Counted from the first letter of the stretch, positions 11,766 to 23,308 are shown. The stretch: 64,000 nucleotides of DNA from Sorex araneus (GCF_027595985.1 NC_073303.1:326615679-326679678), one strand, 5' to 3'. The notes: a model not told the origin generated them from the letters alone. Made by a program: numbers and translations.

Positions 11766-12489
11766 AATGAGATATCATCTCACACTACAGAGATGGGCAC
11801 ACATTCAAAATAACAAAAGCAACCAGTGTTGGCATGGATGTCAAGAGAAAGGTATGCTCTTTCACTGTTGGTGGGAATGCAGACTGGAAAACATTATGGG
11901 AATTCCACAAAACACTAGAAATTGAACTTCCATATGACCCCATATGACTCCATATGAGTATGTCCTTAGGGTGCAAAAAAGCACAGTAGAAATGACATCT
12001 GCACCTGCATATTCATTGCAGCATTATTCACAATAGCTAGAATCTGGAAACAAACTGAGTGTCCAAGAACAGATGACTGGCTAAAGAACCTTTGGTACAT
12101 CTACACAATGGAATATATGCAGCTGTAAGAAAAGATAAAGTCATGAAATTTGCATATAAGTGAATCAACATGGAGAATATAATGCTAAATGAAATGAATC
12201 AGAAAGAGAGGGACAGACATAGAATGACTGCACTCATTTGTGGAATATAAAAAATCATAATATGAGACTGACACCCAAGGACAGTAGACACAAGGGCCAG
12301 GAATATTGTTGCATTATTGGAAGCCTGTCTCATGAGCTGGGGGAGAAGGTAGCTGGAATAGAGAAGGGATCACTAAGTCAATGATGGTTGGAGGGATTGT
12401 TCAGGATGGGATATGTGTGCTGAAAGTAGATAAAGAACCAAACGTGATAGCCTCTCAGTACCTATATTGCAAACCATAATGCCAAAAAC

Positions 12490-12532
<43 letters not shown>

Positions 12533-12722
12533 TATGGGGGAAATTGTCTGCTATGGAGGCAGGGAGAGGGTTAGAAAGAGATGGGGTATACTGGGGACAT
12601 TGGTGGTGGAGAATGTGCACTGGTGGAAGGATGGGTGTTTGATCATTTTGTTACTGAAACACACATGAAAGCTTTGCAACTGTATCTCATGGTGATTCAA
12701 TAAAAATAATAAGAATAAGAAC
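11766..12722 (+). mobile_element. L1 3' end (late ORF2, 3'UTR, A-rich end)
   Basis: 'aatgagatatcatctcacac', 'ctttcactgttggtgggaat' and 'ggtacatctacacaatggaa' are the conserved end of L1 ORF2. The 3'UTR continues to 'gtgcactggtggaaggatgg' and 'ctcatggtgattcaataaaa'. This copy supplies the reference for the L1 3' end borrowed by the composite elements. The frame is disrupted and the copy is 5' truncated. Confidence 0.9.
12491..12530. repeat. (AG)20 microsatellite in L1 3'UTR
   Basis: Pure AG repeat inside the L1 3'UTR. The other L1 3'UTR copies have only a short 'agagag' or 'ctctct' here, so the expansion is local. Confidence 0.95.
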
Positions 12723-12819
12723 ATACTGGCACGAGTTCTAGCAGCATGGCTATGGCACATCGTTTTTTGCATTCTTATATTCTATCCTTCCTATTCAACC
12801 AGAGACTTCCTTAGTGTGG

Positions 12820-12990
12820 AAGCTGGAGTGATAGGACAGCAGATAGGGAGATTTCCTTGCACATGGCTGGAAACTGACCTGGACTGACTCCCATCAGCCC
12901 ACGTGGTCCCCCACTGACCCTGCTAGAAGTGATTCCTGAGCACAGAGCCAGGAAGGAGCTCTGAGTACCGCCAGGTGTAGTTCACCAACC
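12820..12990 (+). mobile_element. SOR-A SINE
   Basis: 'gctggagtgataggacagca' head, 'ctgagcacagagccagg' and 'gagtaccgccaggtgtag' body. The tail is degraded. Confidence 0.8.
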
Positions 12991-13309
12991 CTCCCTGGCC
13001 CTGCACAAATTTTCTTTTGTGTATTCCTCAAAGGAATGAATCACTAGCTGATTCAACAGAACCCAATTTGATCTTAGGATTCGTAGGTGAGCAGATAGCA
13101 GAATTTTTCTATCCCTCCAGCACAGCTGCATTACTGCAAGTACTGTTTCATTTAACTTTACTCTCTTATCTTCAAAGTTATTATAACTGGCCATTACACA
13201 TCACCATTTCCAGGGCATAATTTATATACTCTGATTCTATTTTCTAGTTTTTAGACCCATTGGAACTGCTCTGTACTGAGTTTCAAGTTGCCTCAGCATT
13301 TAAAATATT

Positions 13310-14190
13310 TTTTAAATGAATCACTGTGAGATTGACTCTTACAAAGCTGTTTGTGATTAGATTTCACTTGTACAGTGTTCCAACACCCATCCCTCCACCA
13401 GTGTATATTTCTGAGCACCAGTGTTCCCAGGATCTCTTGCATCACCCTTGACCTCCAATCTCCAGCCTGCCACTACGCCACTATGACAGGAGGAGCTTTT
13501 TTTCTCTGTCTCTGTCTCTGTAACGGTCCCCCCTCTTCTTTTGGGCACTATAGTTTGCAATATTGATACTGAAAGGTTATCAAGAATATCACTTACCTAC
13601 TTTTAACACTCAGTTCTTGTCCAGCATGATCATTCCCAGCTATTATTGTCATACTGGTCTCCTCTATCTTACCTACCCACAGCCCCCCCACCCCACACAC
13701 ACACTTGTGCTTGATTCTAACCATTGACCAGTCCTCCTAGCTCTTGTTTTCCCTGGCCATGGATATTAGTCTTCTAATATACATATATGTGTATATATAT
13801 GTTACATACATATATATACACCAAAAATGAATGCAGTCATTCTATATCTGTCCCTCTCCTTCTGAATCATTTCACTCAGCATGATACTCTCTATGTTCAT
13901 CCATTTATAGGCAAGTTTCAAGACTATTTTTCCTAATCGCTGCATAGTATTCCATTGTTGTAGCTGTGTCACAGTTTCTTTATCCATTTGTCTTTTCTTG
14001 GGCACTCAGGTTGCTTTCAGATCCTGACTATTTTGAATAGTGCTAAAATGAACATAGGAGTGGAGATGGTGTTTCTGCTGTGTGTTTTTGGGAACCCAGA
14101 GTGTATTCCCAGAGGTGGTATTGCTGGGTCAAATGAGAGCTCAATTTCTAGTTTTTTTGAGGAATGTCCATATTGTTTTCCAAAAATCAC
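13310..14190 (-). mobile_element. L1 3' end
   Basis: On the plus strand it reads 'gttccaacacccatccctcc' (3'UTR), then 'tttcactcagcatgatactc', 'gcatagtattccattgttg' and 'ggtattgctgggtcaaatga', the antisense of the L1 ORF2 end. It is 5' truncated at 'tccaaaaatcacctc'. Confidence 0.9.
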
Positions 14191-14352
14191 CTCAGCTTTT
14201 AAAGATAGAGCCACAATAAGGTAAAAACTTTTATCTTGCATTCACAGATTTATAAACAGAGAGAGGTTGCCTAGCTGGAATGGAGAAGTGGCTAGTCAAA
14301 ATTAGCCAAAATAGATCAATTTAGACAAAATTAGTCAAAATAGATAATTCCA

Positions 14353-14547
14353 GGCCTGGAGCAATAGTACAGAGGATAGGGCACTTGCTTTGCATGTGGC
14401 CTACCCGAGTTCAATCCCCAGCATTTCATATAGTCCCCTGTACACCAATAGGAGTCATTCCTGAGTTCAGAGCCAGGGTTAACCTCTGAGCATAGCCATA
14501 TGTGGCCCCAAAACAAAACAACAATTGAAAGCAAAAAAAAAAAAAAA
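14353..14547 (+). mobile_element. SOR-A SINE with A-tail
   Basis: 'ggcctggagcaatagtacag', 'cgagttcaatccccagcatt' and an A15 tail after 'gaaagc'. Directly followed by an old antisense SINE half (14560-14690: 'ctggaaatgaagtcttgtgc'). Confidence 0.85.
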
Positions 14548-14559
14548 GATGACTCCTGT

Positions 14560-14690
14560 GGGGCAGAGGATGACTGTCAGCTCTGCTCAGTGACTCCAGG
14601 AAGTGCCTTAAGGAACTATGTGGTGCTGGAAATGAAGTCTTGTGCATGAGCATGCAAAAATGTGCTTCAGCCCTCTAAGTATCTCCAAAC
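14560..14690 (-). mobile_element. Old SINE fragment
   Basis: 'gtggtgctggaaatgaagtc' and 'cttcagccctctaagtatc' resemble the antisense head region of SOR-type SINEs. The outer body is lost. Confidence 0.5.
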
Positions 14691-14710
14691 CCCTTTGAAA
14701 TGTGATTTTA

Positions 14711-16166
14711 TTTATTTATTTATTTTTTTATAAATTTTATTGAATCACCATGTGGAGGGTTACATAGTTCTCAGGATTATGTCAGTTATACAATACTTAA
14801 ACACCCTTCCCTTCACCAGTGCCCATATTCTATCACCAACCACCCCATTATACCTCCCGCCCCCTCCCGCCTCCCCAGTCCCCGCCCTTGAAAGTGATAA
14901 ATTTCACTTCGTTTACCCTTTATATTGGTTACAGTCCATGTTTAAACACATAACTCACTATTGTTGCTAGGGTTTCCCCCCAAAAAAGAAAAGACAGTCC
15001 TACTGTCAAGGAAGCATTTGATAGTTCTCCATTGCTGAGAATGTAGAGATATTAAGTCCCGCTGTTTGTTACATAACTTTTCTATTTTTCCCCCCCCCTC
15101 GTCCTGTGCCACCGAGTTCACGCCTGTTTAGTAATCACCACGCTGCCTGACAAAGGAAAAAAAAAAAACGAAAAAGATGGTTATTTCCCATCATCAGCCA
15201 GCGTGGGGCTCTGGCTTAGTTGATAGTCTGGTAGAATGTCTGCCAGCAGTTTCTGGAACCAAAAGTAATACGCTGGTATTGGCCCCAGCTCGAGGTTCCA
15301 CCAGCGTTCCACTGTTCCAAGTACATAATAATTTATTCCCTTGTATCCCATTCCCACGCCACCAGGTCCGTGTCAGCTTAATGGACATCATACTATGGTT
15401 AACGCCACGCCGCGTTTCTTCCCGAGAAAGAAGGATATTTCTTCTCAGCTGGCGTGGGGATATGGCTTAGTTCAGTCTATAGAGATGGCTACCACTTTGA
15501 TTGCCTTCAATATTTCAGCAAAAGACTTACTATTCTTGTTAGGATTTCCTACCAAAGTCCGACCAGTTAAAGAGGAACCATTTCATATTGGTTATGATTA
15601 AATGACATTAGATCGCGCGGCCATGGCAGCGGCCTCGCAGCTTTGAATTTCTGTATAAAGTCCAGGGAAAGTACAGCCAGAAATTACACGTCACTACAAA
15701 CTTTAACCCTATTATAGTCCCCCCAAAGTCCAACCCGTTACAAAGGAACCATTTCATATTGCTGATGATTAGATGACATTAGGCTGCCGCGGCCGCACGG
15801 TTTTGGGTTTCTATATAAAGTCCAGGGAAAATTCTGCCTAAAATTCTATAGCTACAATCTTTTACCCTTCAACGAAAAAATCAGTACTATTGTTTGGAGT
15901 TTCCCCCCATGGTAAGCCCTGCTAAAAAGGAACATTTACACGTTGCTGACAATCAAGAGATATTAGCAATTAGCTGCAATAGCAGCCCCGCGGTTTTGGA
16001 TTTCTATATGAAGTCCAGGGAAAATTCTTTTGGTAATTGCATCACTCGCTGGCGGCGCCTGGGCCAGTAGCTCCGAGCACACAGTTTGGAGGCATTTTGG
16101 GGGCGCCGCTCGTGTCCAAAGTGGTTCAGTTGCCTCCGGGGTCAATCTCACATGGCGGCACAAAGG
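14711..16166 (-). mobile_element. Type I composite retroposon (SVA-like), 1.46 kb
   Basis: It is flanked by a perfect 15-bp TSD 'tgaaatgtgatttta' (14696-14710 and 16167-16181), so both ends are defined. In sense (minus strand) order there are four parts. First is a GC-rich 5' part with unmethylated-like CpG density (16166 to about 16030). Second are three related units of about 160-190 bp, marked on the plus strand by 'aagtccagggaaa' at 15658, 15818 and 16011, each with a GC-rich core such as 'gctgccgcggccgcacgg'. Third is a middle part with a 251-bp spaced duplication of 'ggcttagtt' (15213 and 15464). Last is an L1-like 3' end ('caccatgtggagggttac' and 'cacccttcccttcaccagtg' on plus) with an A-rich tail. 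No long ORF is present, so I infer a non-autonomous L1-mobilised composite. LTRs are absent. Confidence 0.75.
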
Positions 16167-16289
16167 TGAAATGTGATTTTAAACGATAACCTGATTCACT
16201 GGCCAAGAAAACCAACCTTCTAGTAACTAGAGCTGGGCACTTGAGATTCTGAAAACTGAAACATTCCCTCATTAATGTCAAGGAACAAA

Positions 16290-16480
16290 GTTTTAGAGCA
16301 CAGTAGTGCAGGTGCCTGCCTTGCATGCAGCCTACCTAGGTTTGATCCCTGGCACCTCTGAACCTGCCTTTGGTCCTCTGAACCCGCCAGGAGTGATTCC
16401 TGAGTTTAGGGCCAAGAGTGAGCCCTGAGCACTGCCACATGTGGTCTCCCTTCCCCAAAAAATGAATAAATAAAAAGAAT
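16290..16480 (+). mobile_element. SOR-A SINE
   Basis: 'ttttagagcacagtagtgca', 'ggtttgatccctggcacc' and 'gtgagccctgagcactgcc'. It ends in an A-rich 'aaaaaatgaataaataaaa' tail. Confidence 0.8.
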
Positions 16481-17778
16481 CAAAATTTGGTTGACTGAAA
16501 GTGGAGATTTTAAAAGCATGACAAGTAAAGCTACACACGGTGATATACAGAACATGAGAAGGCCTGGGGGTAGCTCCACAACTAAAAGCAGTTGCTTTGT
16601 AAACATTAACACGGCATTTTAATCCTGGACCCATATAGGCTGAGCAAGGTCCCCTACTCTGCCTCTGTTCTCCTTGCCTCCCTTTATCCTCCTCCTTGCA
16701 ATAAAGTGGGTTGGGGGTGAAGGTTACACAACAGGTTGTGCTGCTTCACACCTTTCTGCTGAGTTCCTTCCTAGGGGGTCAGACTTCCTGACTGTGCTGG
16801 TACCCTTATTTTCTATAAGCTGTGGTGGTGGCAGGGGATGCCCCCTTTCAGTTGAGGTGTTTGGACACACCAGGCCTACCTAGTACAATCGCAGCACTGG
16901 GGATCACAAGCAGCAAAGCTGCCAGGAACAGACAGCAGATCCCTGGATCCTGTCCCTTACACATAGTTCCCCAAGAGCCACTGGAAGCCACTCCTAAGCT
17001 GCAAACTAGCAGCAGTTCCTGAGAATCACGGGGTGTGTCCCAAAAGCCAAAATGATAAAAATGAAACCCACTGTTGAGTGGTGATTTAATCACAGTATTT
17101 GTATTTGAGGAGCTAGGGAGTTAGTCATGGTTCACTGAGTTTGTTTTCTCAGGAAAGTGTAAAATCTATTTTTCAGAGCTGACCCAAATCCAAAGGATGC
17201 CCTCTAAAACACCTTACATTCAGCCGCTGGGAAAACTCAGAGGATAGAAGACCCATTTCCCAGGGAAATCTCAGAGGCTGCCAATGTAGAATCTCCCTGA
17301 GAAAGGACCAGATACTTGCAACTTCACTCCTTGGGGAGGCAAGATGAGGTTCACAGCTCAGAATTAGCTTTGGAAAAATATGTAGAAAATACTGGACTTA
17401 TACCTAGCACCCTAAAGCAAGGAAAACAGCCATGGACACAGCAGATTGTGAACTATGGTGGCAATTTAGGGGGGTGGGGGGCATTCAATCGCAGAAAAGC
17501 ACTCTCATCAATTTCTTAGCGAAGAAGAGCCAGACATCTACATGTGCTTCCTTTATAATTACTTTCACATGATCTTAATGTGTAAAGAGAGCTCATTACA
17601 GACTGTGGCTATAGTTTTTCTCAACAAATGCTTTTGATGTTTACACAACACATGAAAATTTAAATATCCCCCTCTGCATAAATCCTGACTAGTTATTAAA
17701 ATCAAGATTCTGGTAAGGAATGGCAGAACATTTTTGTCTTTGATGAGCGTGCTAAATGACAGCACTTAGATATCACTC
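16481..17778. other. No gene recognised
   Basis: About 1.3 kb, slightly GC-richer than its surroundings. Several 60-80 codon open frames on both strands share no known motif. I see nothing supportable. Confidence 0.5.
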
Positions 17779-18215
17779 TGGAGGGCCAGAGCCATAGTAC
17801 AACTGGTAAAACTTTTGTCTTTCAAGTGGCCAAAGCTGGTTCAGACCACAACGTCCCATATGGTCCCCCAAGCAGCACGGTAGCACCGTGGCCCTGTTGT
17901 TCATCAATTTGTTCGAGCGGGTACCAGTAATATCTCCATTGTGAGACTTGTTGTTACTGTTTTTGGCATATCGAATGAGCCATGGGTAGCTTGCCAGGCT
18001 CTGCCATGTGGGCGGATACTCTTGGTAGCTTGCCAGGCTCTCCGAGAGGGAAGGAGGAATCGAACTCAGTTTGGCCACGTGCAAGGCGAACACCCTACCT
18101 GCTGTGCTATGGCTCCAGTCCACCCCCAAGCAGAGCTAGGAGTAATTGGAGTGCAGAGTCAGAAGTAACCCCTTAGCATCACTAGCTGTGGCCCCAGTAC
18201 CACCCTCCACCAAAA
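17779..18215 (+). mobile_element. SOR-A SINE split by SOR-B
   Basis: The two halves, 17779-17875 ('ccagagccatagtacaactg') and 18123-18215 ('gagctaggagtaattggagt', 'cactagctgtggcccc'), rejoin into one SINE when the insert at 17876-18122 is removed. Confidence 0.85.
17876..18122 (-). mobile_element. SOR-B SINE, full length, with TSD
   Basis: Flanked by a perfect 11-bp TSD 'cccccaagcag' (17865-17875 and 18123-18133). Antisense order: RTE-like tail ('gttcatcaatttgttcgagc'), 'gtaccagtaatatctccatt', body with two 'gtagcttgccaggctct' units, then head 'gctatggctccagtcc'. The 247-bp length gives the complete unit. Confidence 0.92.
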
Positions 18216-18985
18216 ATAAAACAAAGTTCTGCTTTTATAAAGCCTCTCTCCCCTATCATCTTTCCAAGTTCTACTATCTCGCAGCAGTTTCAAATCTCTT
18301 ATTTATCCAAGCTGGGATGTAGGCTTTACTCCATGAAGGTCTTTCTAAGCTAGCATAGGAAGCCCTCAAACTGCTGCCAATGATGTGCAAGAGCTGAGCG
18401 GTACTGCCTCATAAGACCTACTTATTAAAGTTTTAGGAGTTATGAGTCAGTTGTTAGACACAGCTTATGTGCACCATTATATACGTCATTGTATTTAAAT
18501 ATACACTTCAGTTTTATTTAATATTAAAGTAAGGAATATCTTTAAATTATTTTATTACATTTTACTATCATTGTGCCTTTTAGGCTCTTTCTACCTATTG
18601 CTCCTACAGACTGGAAATATAAAATTGCAGCTGGGATCCAGTGCTGGGAATCTCTTTCCAACTTTGCATCCAGTGACTTTGTGTCAGTGACTTGAAATTG
18701 GTCATGATGATGAGTAATTACACTATGGAAATCGGCAAACTGCTACAAATAAATACTTGATTGCTTTGCTGATTGACTTAAAAGTGAAGACAACGGTGCT
18801 CATAATATAGATTAAATCTAATACAAGTTGTATTAGTCATTACATTGTAAATTGTGCAAATTAACAAGGAAATATTTTTTATTAGTCACAAGTATTGTTT
18901 TCTGATATGGCAAAAAAAGTAGTTTACATAACTTCTAGTCGTGTTCTAACATACATGCTTTGTTTTGTTCTTTTTATTTTTCAAA
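18216..18985. other. No gene recognised
   Basis: Unique AT-rich stretch, no ORF or repeat signature I can support. Confidence 0.5.
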
Positions 18986-18989
18986 TCAC

Positions 18990-19148
18990 AAAAGGGGGTG
19001 TTTTGGGGGGCACACCTAGAGATGCTCAGAGCTTACTCCTGGCTCTGCACTCAGGTCCCCCTGGCACTGCTAGGAAGACCACATGGGATGCCGGGATCGA
19101 ATTCTGCAAGGCTAGCACCCTACCTGCTGTACTATCTCTTTGGCCCCA
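18990..19148 (-). mobile_element. SOR-A SINE
   Basis: 'ggggggcacacctagagatg', 'gaccacatgggatgccggga' and 'tgctgtactatctctttggcc' in antisense order. Confidence 0.8.
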
Positions 19149-19929
19149 ACAGTATTCATTTATTAATTGCTGCCATAATAGAAGGTACAAGGATTTAGCA
19201 AAAGGGAAAAAAAAACAACAAAAGAAAGCATTTTATATGAATAAACTGGCTGTATAAAATTTTAAAATAGTGATCTGGAGGCCCGGCATGGCAACTTTGA
19301 GTGCCTTGCCATGGACGAACTGGAGGGGAGAGGCTCTCTAATGGGGTGGCATGTGGGACAAATGTCTGCATAAAAATATAATTCACGTCATTGTAAATCA
19401 TGGTATCTCATTAAAATGATAAAGAAAGAAATGTTCAATACCTTGCCCATGTGTGTAACTTTAAATCATCACAACAAAATGCTAATAACAAAGAGAAAGG
19501 GAAAGGGGAGAGGAAATTCAAATTAATTAAATTAAAAAATAGATTTACCATATCTGATATAAGGAGGAGGAGGAGAGGTTGGTCTATTTATTTTCCTTTT
19601 TTCCCCCCCTTTTGTTTACTTTGTAATTTAGAGATGACAGTTATCTCTTGGAGAAATACCAATTTCAGGTCTCAGCTCATTTGCCCATTATTATTTTCTA
19701 TATTGTTAAAAGGAGTTCGGCTCAAAGGCAACCAAGAAAAGAGAGGGCAAGTTACTGCTCTTTATTTTCTTTACAATTAAAAGCAATTTTAAAGGATGAA
19801 TAGGTATGTGCTGCATTATCTGTGTTAATGAAGCTCTTTCAAACTTATCTGTTGCTTTGAAAGTATTTTCATGTGTTTGAAAGAATCAAGTTTGTGATTT
19901 GAAGAAAAATATCAGCCTGGGGCTTTTTA
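19149..19929. other. No gene recognised
   Basis: Unique sequence with a purine-rich patch at 19485-19515 and 19560-19580. Open frames of 109 and 68 codons lack any family signature. Confidence 0.45.
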
Positions 19930-20152
19930 CTCAATTGTGTTTTGGACCATACCTGGCAGTGCTCAAAGGATTTCTTGTTTGTTTCTTTGGTTTCTTTGGG
20001 GACCACACCCAGTTGTGTTTGGGTTTTGCTCCTAGTTTTGTGCTCAGTGGTCATTCCTGGTAGGTCAGGGGGCCATACACGTGGTGCCAGGAAGTGTTAG
20101 CTATTGTATGTAAGGCTAGTGTCCTACTTACTGCACTGTCCCCCTAGCTCCT
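19930..20152 (-). mobile_element. SOR-A SINE, old, with internal duplication
   Basis: Two starts of the 3' part, 'ttttggaccatacctggcag' and 'ggggaccacacccagttgtg', are followed by one head 'tactgcactgtccccctagc'. Either one SINE inserted next to another or a partial duplication occurred. Confidence 0.65.
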
Positions 20153-20184
20153 ATTTGTTAAAAAAAAAGTTATAAAAGATAATC

Positions 20185-20300
20185 AAACCCATGCCTGGGA
20201 TTTGAGCCCTGGCATCCCATACGATCCCTTAGTCTGCCAGGAGTGATCCCTGAGCACAGAGCAGGAGTAATCCCTGAGCATTACCAGGTGTGCTCCCCCC
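20185..20300 (+). mobile_element. SOR-A SINE, 5' truncated
   Basis: 'ggatttgagccctggcatcc', 'gtctgccaggagtgatccct' and 'gcattaccaggtgtgctccc'. The tRNA head is missing. Confidence 0.7.
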
Positions 20301-20317
20301 AATTATATGGGTGCCAA

Positions 20318-20467
20318 AAGAATACTGCAGTGGCTTAGAACATCTGCTTTGCAAGTATATAGGTATAATATATACTATTATCAGAACCCCACATGATCTA
20401 CATAGTTCTAACAGCTCTGTTGTTTGTGATTCTAATGTGATGAATGATTTCCAGCCACCACAGACAG

Positions 20468-20501
<34 letters not shown>

Positions 20502-20795
20502 AAGCACCATCAAAAACAGGGTTTCAACTTTCGGGGAACACTGAAATCAGGGAGGCGTGTTTGTGTGAGCCCCACAGAGATGCCTAGTGTGCATTACCAT
20601 ACTCAGCTGTGTGCTTCAACTAAGAGTGCAAGTATGCAAGCACCACAGCTACAGTGCAAACCCTCGTGAGCAGAGGGACCCAGTGCACAAACAGCACCAC
20701 CTGATGTCTGAGCCCAGGCAAGCAACACAGCTAAACATGTGCTGTATAGTCAGCCTGTGCAAACTGTCATAGTGACAGCAACAAGAAGAAAGGAG
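20318..20795 (+). mobile_element. Old dispersed retroposon, family D
   Basis: 'gtatgcaagcaccacagct', 'caccacctgatgtctgagcc' and 'caacacagctaaacatgtg' match 1354-1855 in the same order. A (TG)n array at 20470-20500 interrupts it. Confidence 0.55.
20470..20500 (+). repeat. (TG)n microsatellite
   Basis: About 15 pure TG units inside the family D element. Confidence 0.95.
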
Positions 20796-21037
20796 AGGGA
20801 GGAGGAGCAGCATAAAATCAATGATTGTTTAAAAAAAATTAAACAGAAAGAAAACAATTGGTGTTTTGGTCAAGGGTATAGATCAAAGAGCTAGAATGTT
20901 GTGTTTTAAATGTAAATCCACAACCTACCTATTTAATTACTTATCTCCACTTCCCTGTGGAAAGAATGTGTAAAGTAGTTAACATGGGACAAATATAGAC
21001 AACAGTGCCTGGCTCACAACAGTATGTTTTTCATCAT

Positions 21038-21112
21038 CCCTTCTTCTCCTCTTCCTTCTCCTCCTCCTCCTCTTCTTTCTCCTCCTTCTCTGCCTCCTTC
21101 TATTGCTACCAT
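21038..21112. repeat. Polypyrimidine (CTT/CTC)n tract
   Basis: Almost uninterrupted C/T for about 60 bases with mirror symmetry in part. The arginine/lysine-rich reading frame on the minus strand is a by-product of this tract, not a gene. Confidence 0.85.
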
Positions 21113-21209
21113 CACCACCAACACTATGGCTACAATTACTACTGCTCAAATTGCTGATATTATGCAAACAAATAAGCTGTTGACTTATGCATATTAAAAA
21201 GGAAAGTTT

Positions 21210-21345
21210 AGGGGCCAGAGAGAGTCCAGTGGGTAGGGACTTGCATGCGACTGAAGCCAGTTTGAATCTCTGGTGCCATATATGTTCCTCTGAGTACCAC
21301 AAGGAGTAATTCCTCAATACAGTCCCTCTCTCTTCCCAAATAAGA
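21210..21345 (+). mobile_element. SOR-A SINE, truncated
   Basis: 'ggggccagagagagtccagt', 'gtttgaatctctggtgcc' and 'gtaccacaaggagtaattcc'. The 3' part is eroded. Confidence 0.7.
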
Positions 21346-21571
21346 ATAGTGTAAAAAGAGGTCTGATCTTAGACTTACTTGGGTGCATAATAACTGACTT
21401 GCCAAGGGTCACATCACTTTTAGTGTTAGAATATAAAGCAGATGCCACATGTCCTGATTATATATTCTTAAGCAAGATGGTGCTATTTTCTGTGTGCCAC
21501 TTCAGCATTATTTTATTCAGTTCATTAGTTAATTCTCAGTAGTTATATGGTGCTTTGATGAAAGCATGTTT

Positions 21572-21738
21572 TAGGGCCAGAGAGATTGCTCAATGGATTT
21601 AGTGCAGTGTAGGAGGCCCAGGCTCAATCCGCAGCAGAGGAAGGCCCAATGAGCACTACCAGGAGCAACCTCCAAGCACAGAGCCTGTAGTCACTCCTGA
21701 GTGATGCCTAGTGTCTCCCACTCCCCCATAAAAAATTT
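21572..21738 (+). mobile_element. SOR-A SINE, old
   Basis: 'gggccagagagattgctcaa', 'caggctcaatccgcagca' and 'gagcactaccaggagcaac'. Confidence 0.75.
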
Positions 21739-21879
21739 TTAGAATGAGGCCTTTCTCTAATTATTGTTGAATGTGCTATCGAACGTTAAGAAGTAGACAG
21801 TATAGTAGATACTAGATGACTAGATGCACATCTTAGCTTTTGAGTGTCTACTATGTGTCTCCCTCTTGCCCTTTTGTTT

Positions 21880-22855
21880 TGTAGCCACACCCAGTGATGA
21901 TCAAAGTTTATTTCTGGCATGATCTAGCAGTGAAGAATCCGGGCTGGCGGTCACTGCAAGCTGGAGAATGCTCCGGACCCCAGGCCGGACCAACAACACT
22001 AGACTGCCAGAGGGAGAAGGTGCAGCCAACCTGCCTTCTCCAGATGGAATCCCAGCGACACTGACCTTCTCCTAACATGGCTCCGGTATGTGGGACTGGG
22101 ATATCTCTCCAAAACTCTCCTGATATACAAAAACAAACAAACAAACAAGCAAACAAAAAACACTCAGGAACAGCTCCGCCACCCCTGAGCGGCCATTATC
22201 CCAGAGGCACAGAAACCAATCTCGGAACACAGTGGTTGCTGGCAGATATACTCCTGGACTTTGAACTAACCTACAGCCCCGTGCAGCCCCAGGTGGGGAA
22301 GGTTTTTTGTCCCTTGGCCTTTCCCCCTTTGTGGCAACATTGAGACAGCTGGCAGAAATACCTCTGGACTTAATACTAGAATCCCAAAACTGGGCTGCCA
22401 CTTTCGCAACCGTGCAACATCATATGCTCTTTGTTATCAACAATAGAAAACATGATCTAATGATGCCATTCTGACAGGTCTGACTATTGGGGGGAAAACT
22501 CCAAATAATGATAGTGAGTTTTCTGTCGAAAATTGAATGTAATCAAAGTAAGGAGAGAGTAAAGTGAAAATCATCTGCCACACAGGCAGAGGGAGAGTGG
22601 GAGGGTGGTTCTTGGTGGTGAAACATGTGCACTGGTGAAGGGATGGGTGTTTGATCATTGTATGACTGAGACTTGATCCTGAAAGCCCTGTAACTATTCT
22701 CACGGTGACTCAATTAAAAAAAAAAGTTTATTCCTGTCTTGGTGCTCAGGAATCACTCCTGGCAGTGCTCCATAAGCAGTGCTGGTGATTGAACTAGGAT
22801 TGACAGCATGAAAGGCAAATGCCTTAAACCCTGTACTATCTCTCCAGTCCTAGGT
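21880..22855 (-). mobile_element. SOR-A SINE split by type I element
   Basis: The 3' part 'gtagccacacccagtgatg' (21880-21916) and the remainder 'tcaggaatcactcctggcag' to 'gtactatctctccagtcc' (22737-22855) form one SINE once 21917-22722 is removed. Confidence 0.8.
21917..22722 (+). mobile_element. Type I composite retroposon, 0.8 kb
   Basis: The TSD is 'aaagtttatttctg' (21903-21916) and 'aaagtttattcctg' (22723-22736), one mismatch. The 5' part is GC-rich ('gaatccgggctggcggtcac'). It then shares 'ccttctccagatgg' and 'atggctccggtatgtgg' with the 26221-26667 copy. The middle 'ctattggggggaaaactcc' is the reverse of the unit found in the 14.7-kb copy. The 3' end 'gtgcactggtgaagggatgg...cacggtgactcaatt' is the L1 3' end, with an A10 tail. 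Confidence 0.78.
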
Positions 22856-23298
22856 GTGTGTCTATTTTAAAAGTGCAGTGAGATGTGCTGTAAGTGTAAA
22901 ATGCAAACAAGATTTTTAATGCTTCATGAAAATAACATATAAAGTGCCAATTGATAACAGCTGTATTATTTTCAAATTTAAATTATAATATTTTGGTTAA
23001 ATAAAATACAGACTAAGAGATCAATTGACCTGTTTCCTTTTACTTCTTGTTTGATGTGGTTTCTAGAAAACTTCAAATTATGTATGTGGTTCACTTATGT
23101 GGCCTGCCTTATATTTATTTTGGAAAGAACTGCTCTATGTAAGATTAATCTTCATGTCCAACTTTGAAAACTAAAAATATTGCCTATTTAAGCCAGGAAT
23201 TGTTCTTTGTCTCATTTGAGGGTATTATGATTCAAGCCAGAAATTTAAGAATAGTACTAATTCGTCCCTCTTCCTCCACCCCACATTTGGTAATAGCT
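22856..23298. other. No gene recognised
   Basis: Unique AT-rich flank of the RTE insertion. Confidence 0.5.
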
Positions 23299-23308
23299 AA
23301 TCATTCTA

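Noticed and set aside
14711-16166. Endogenous retrovirus or LTR
   Set aside because: No terminal direct repeats, no TG...CA ends or primer-binding site; one end is an A-rich L1 tail and the TSD is 15 bp.
20979-21317. Arginine/lysine-rich frame on minus
   Set aside because: Product of the polypyrimidine tract only.
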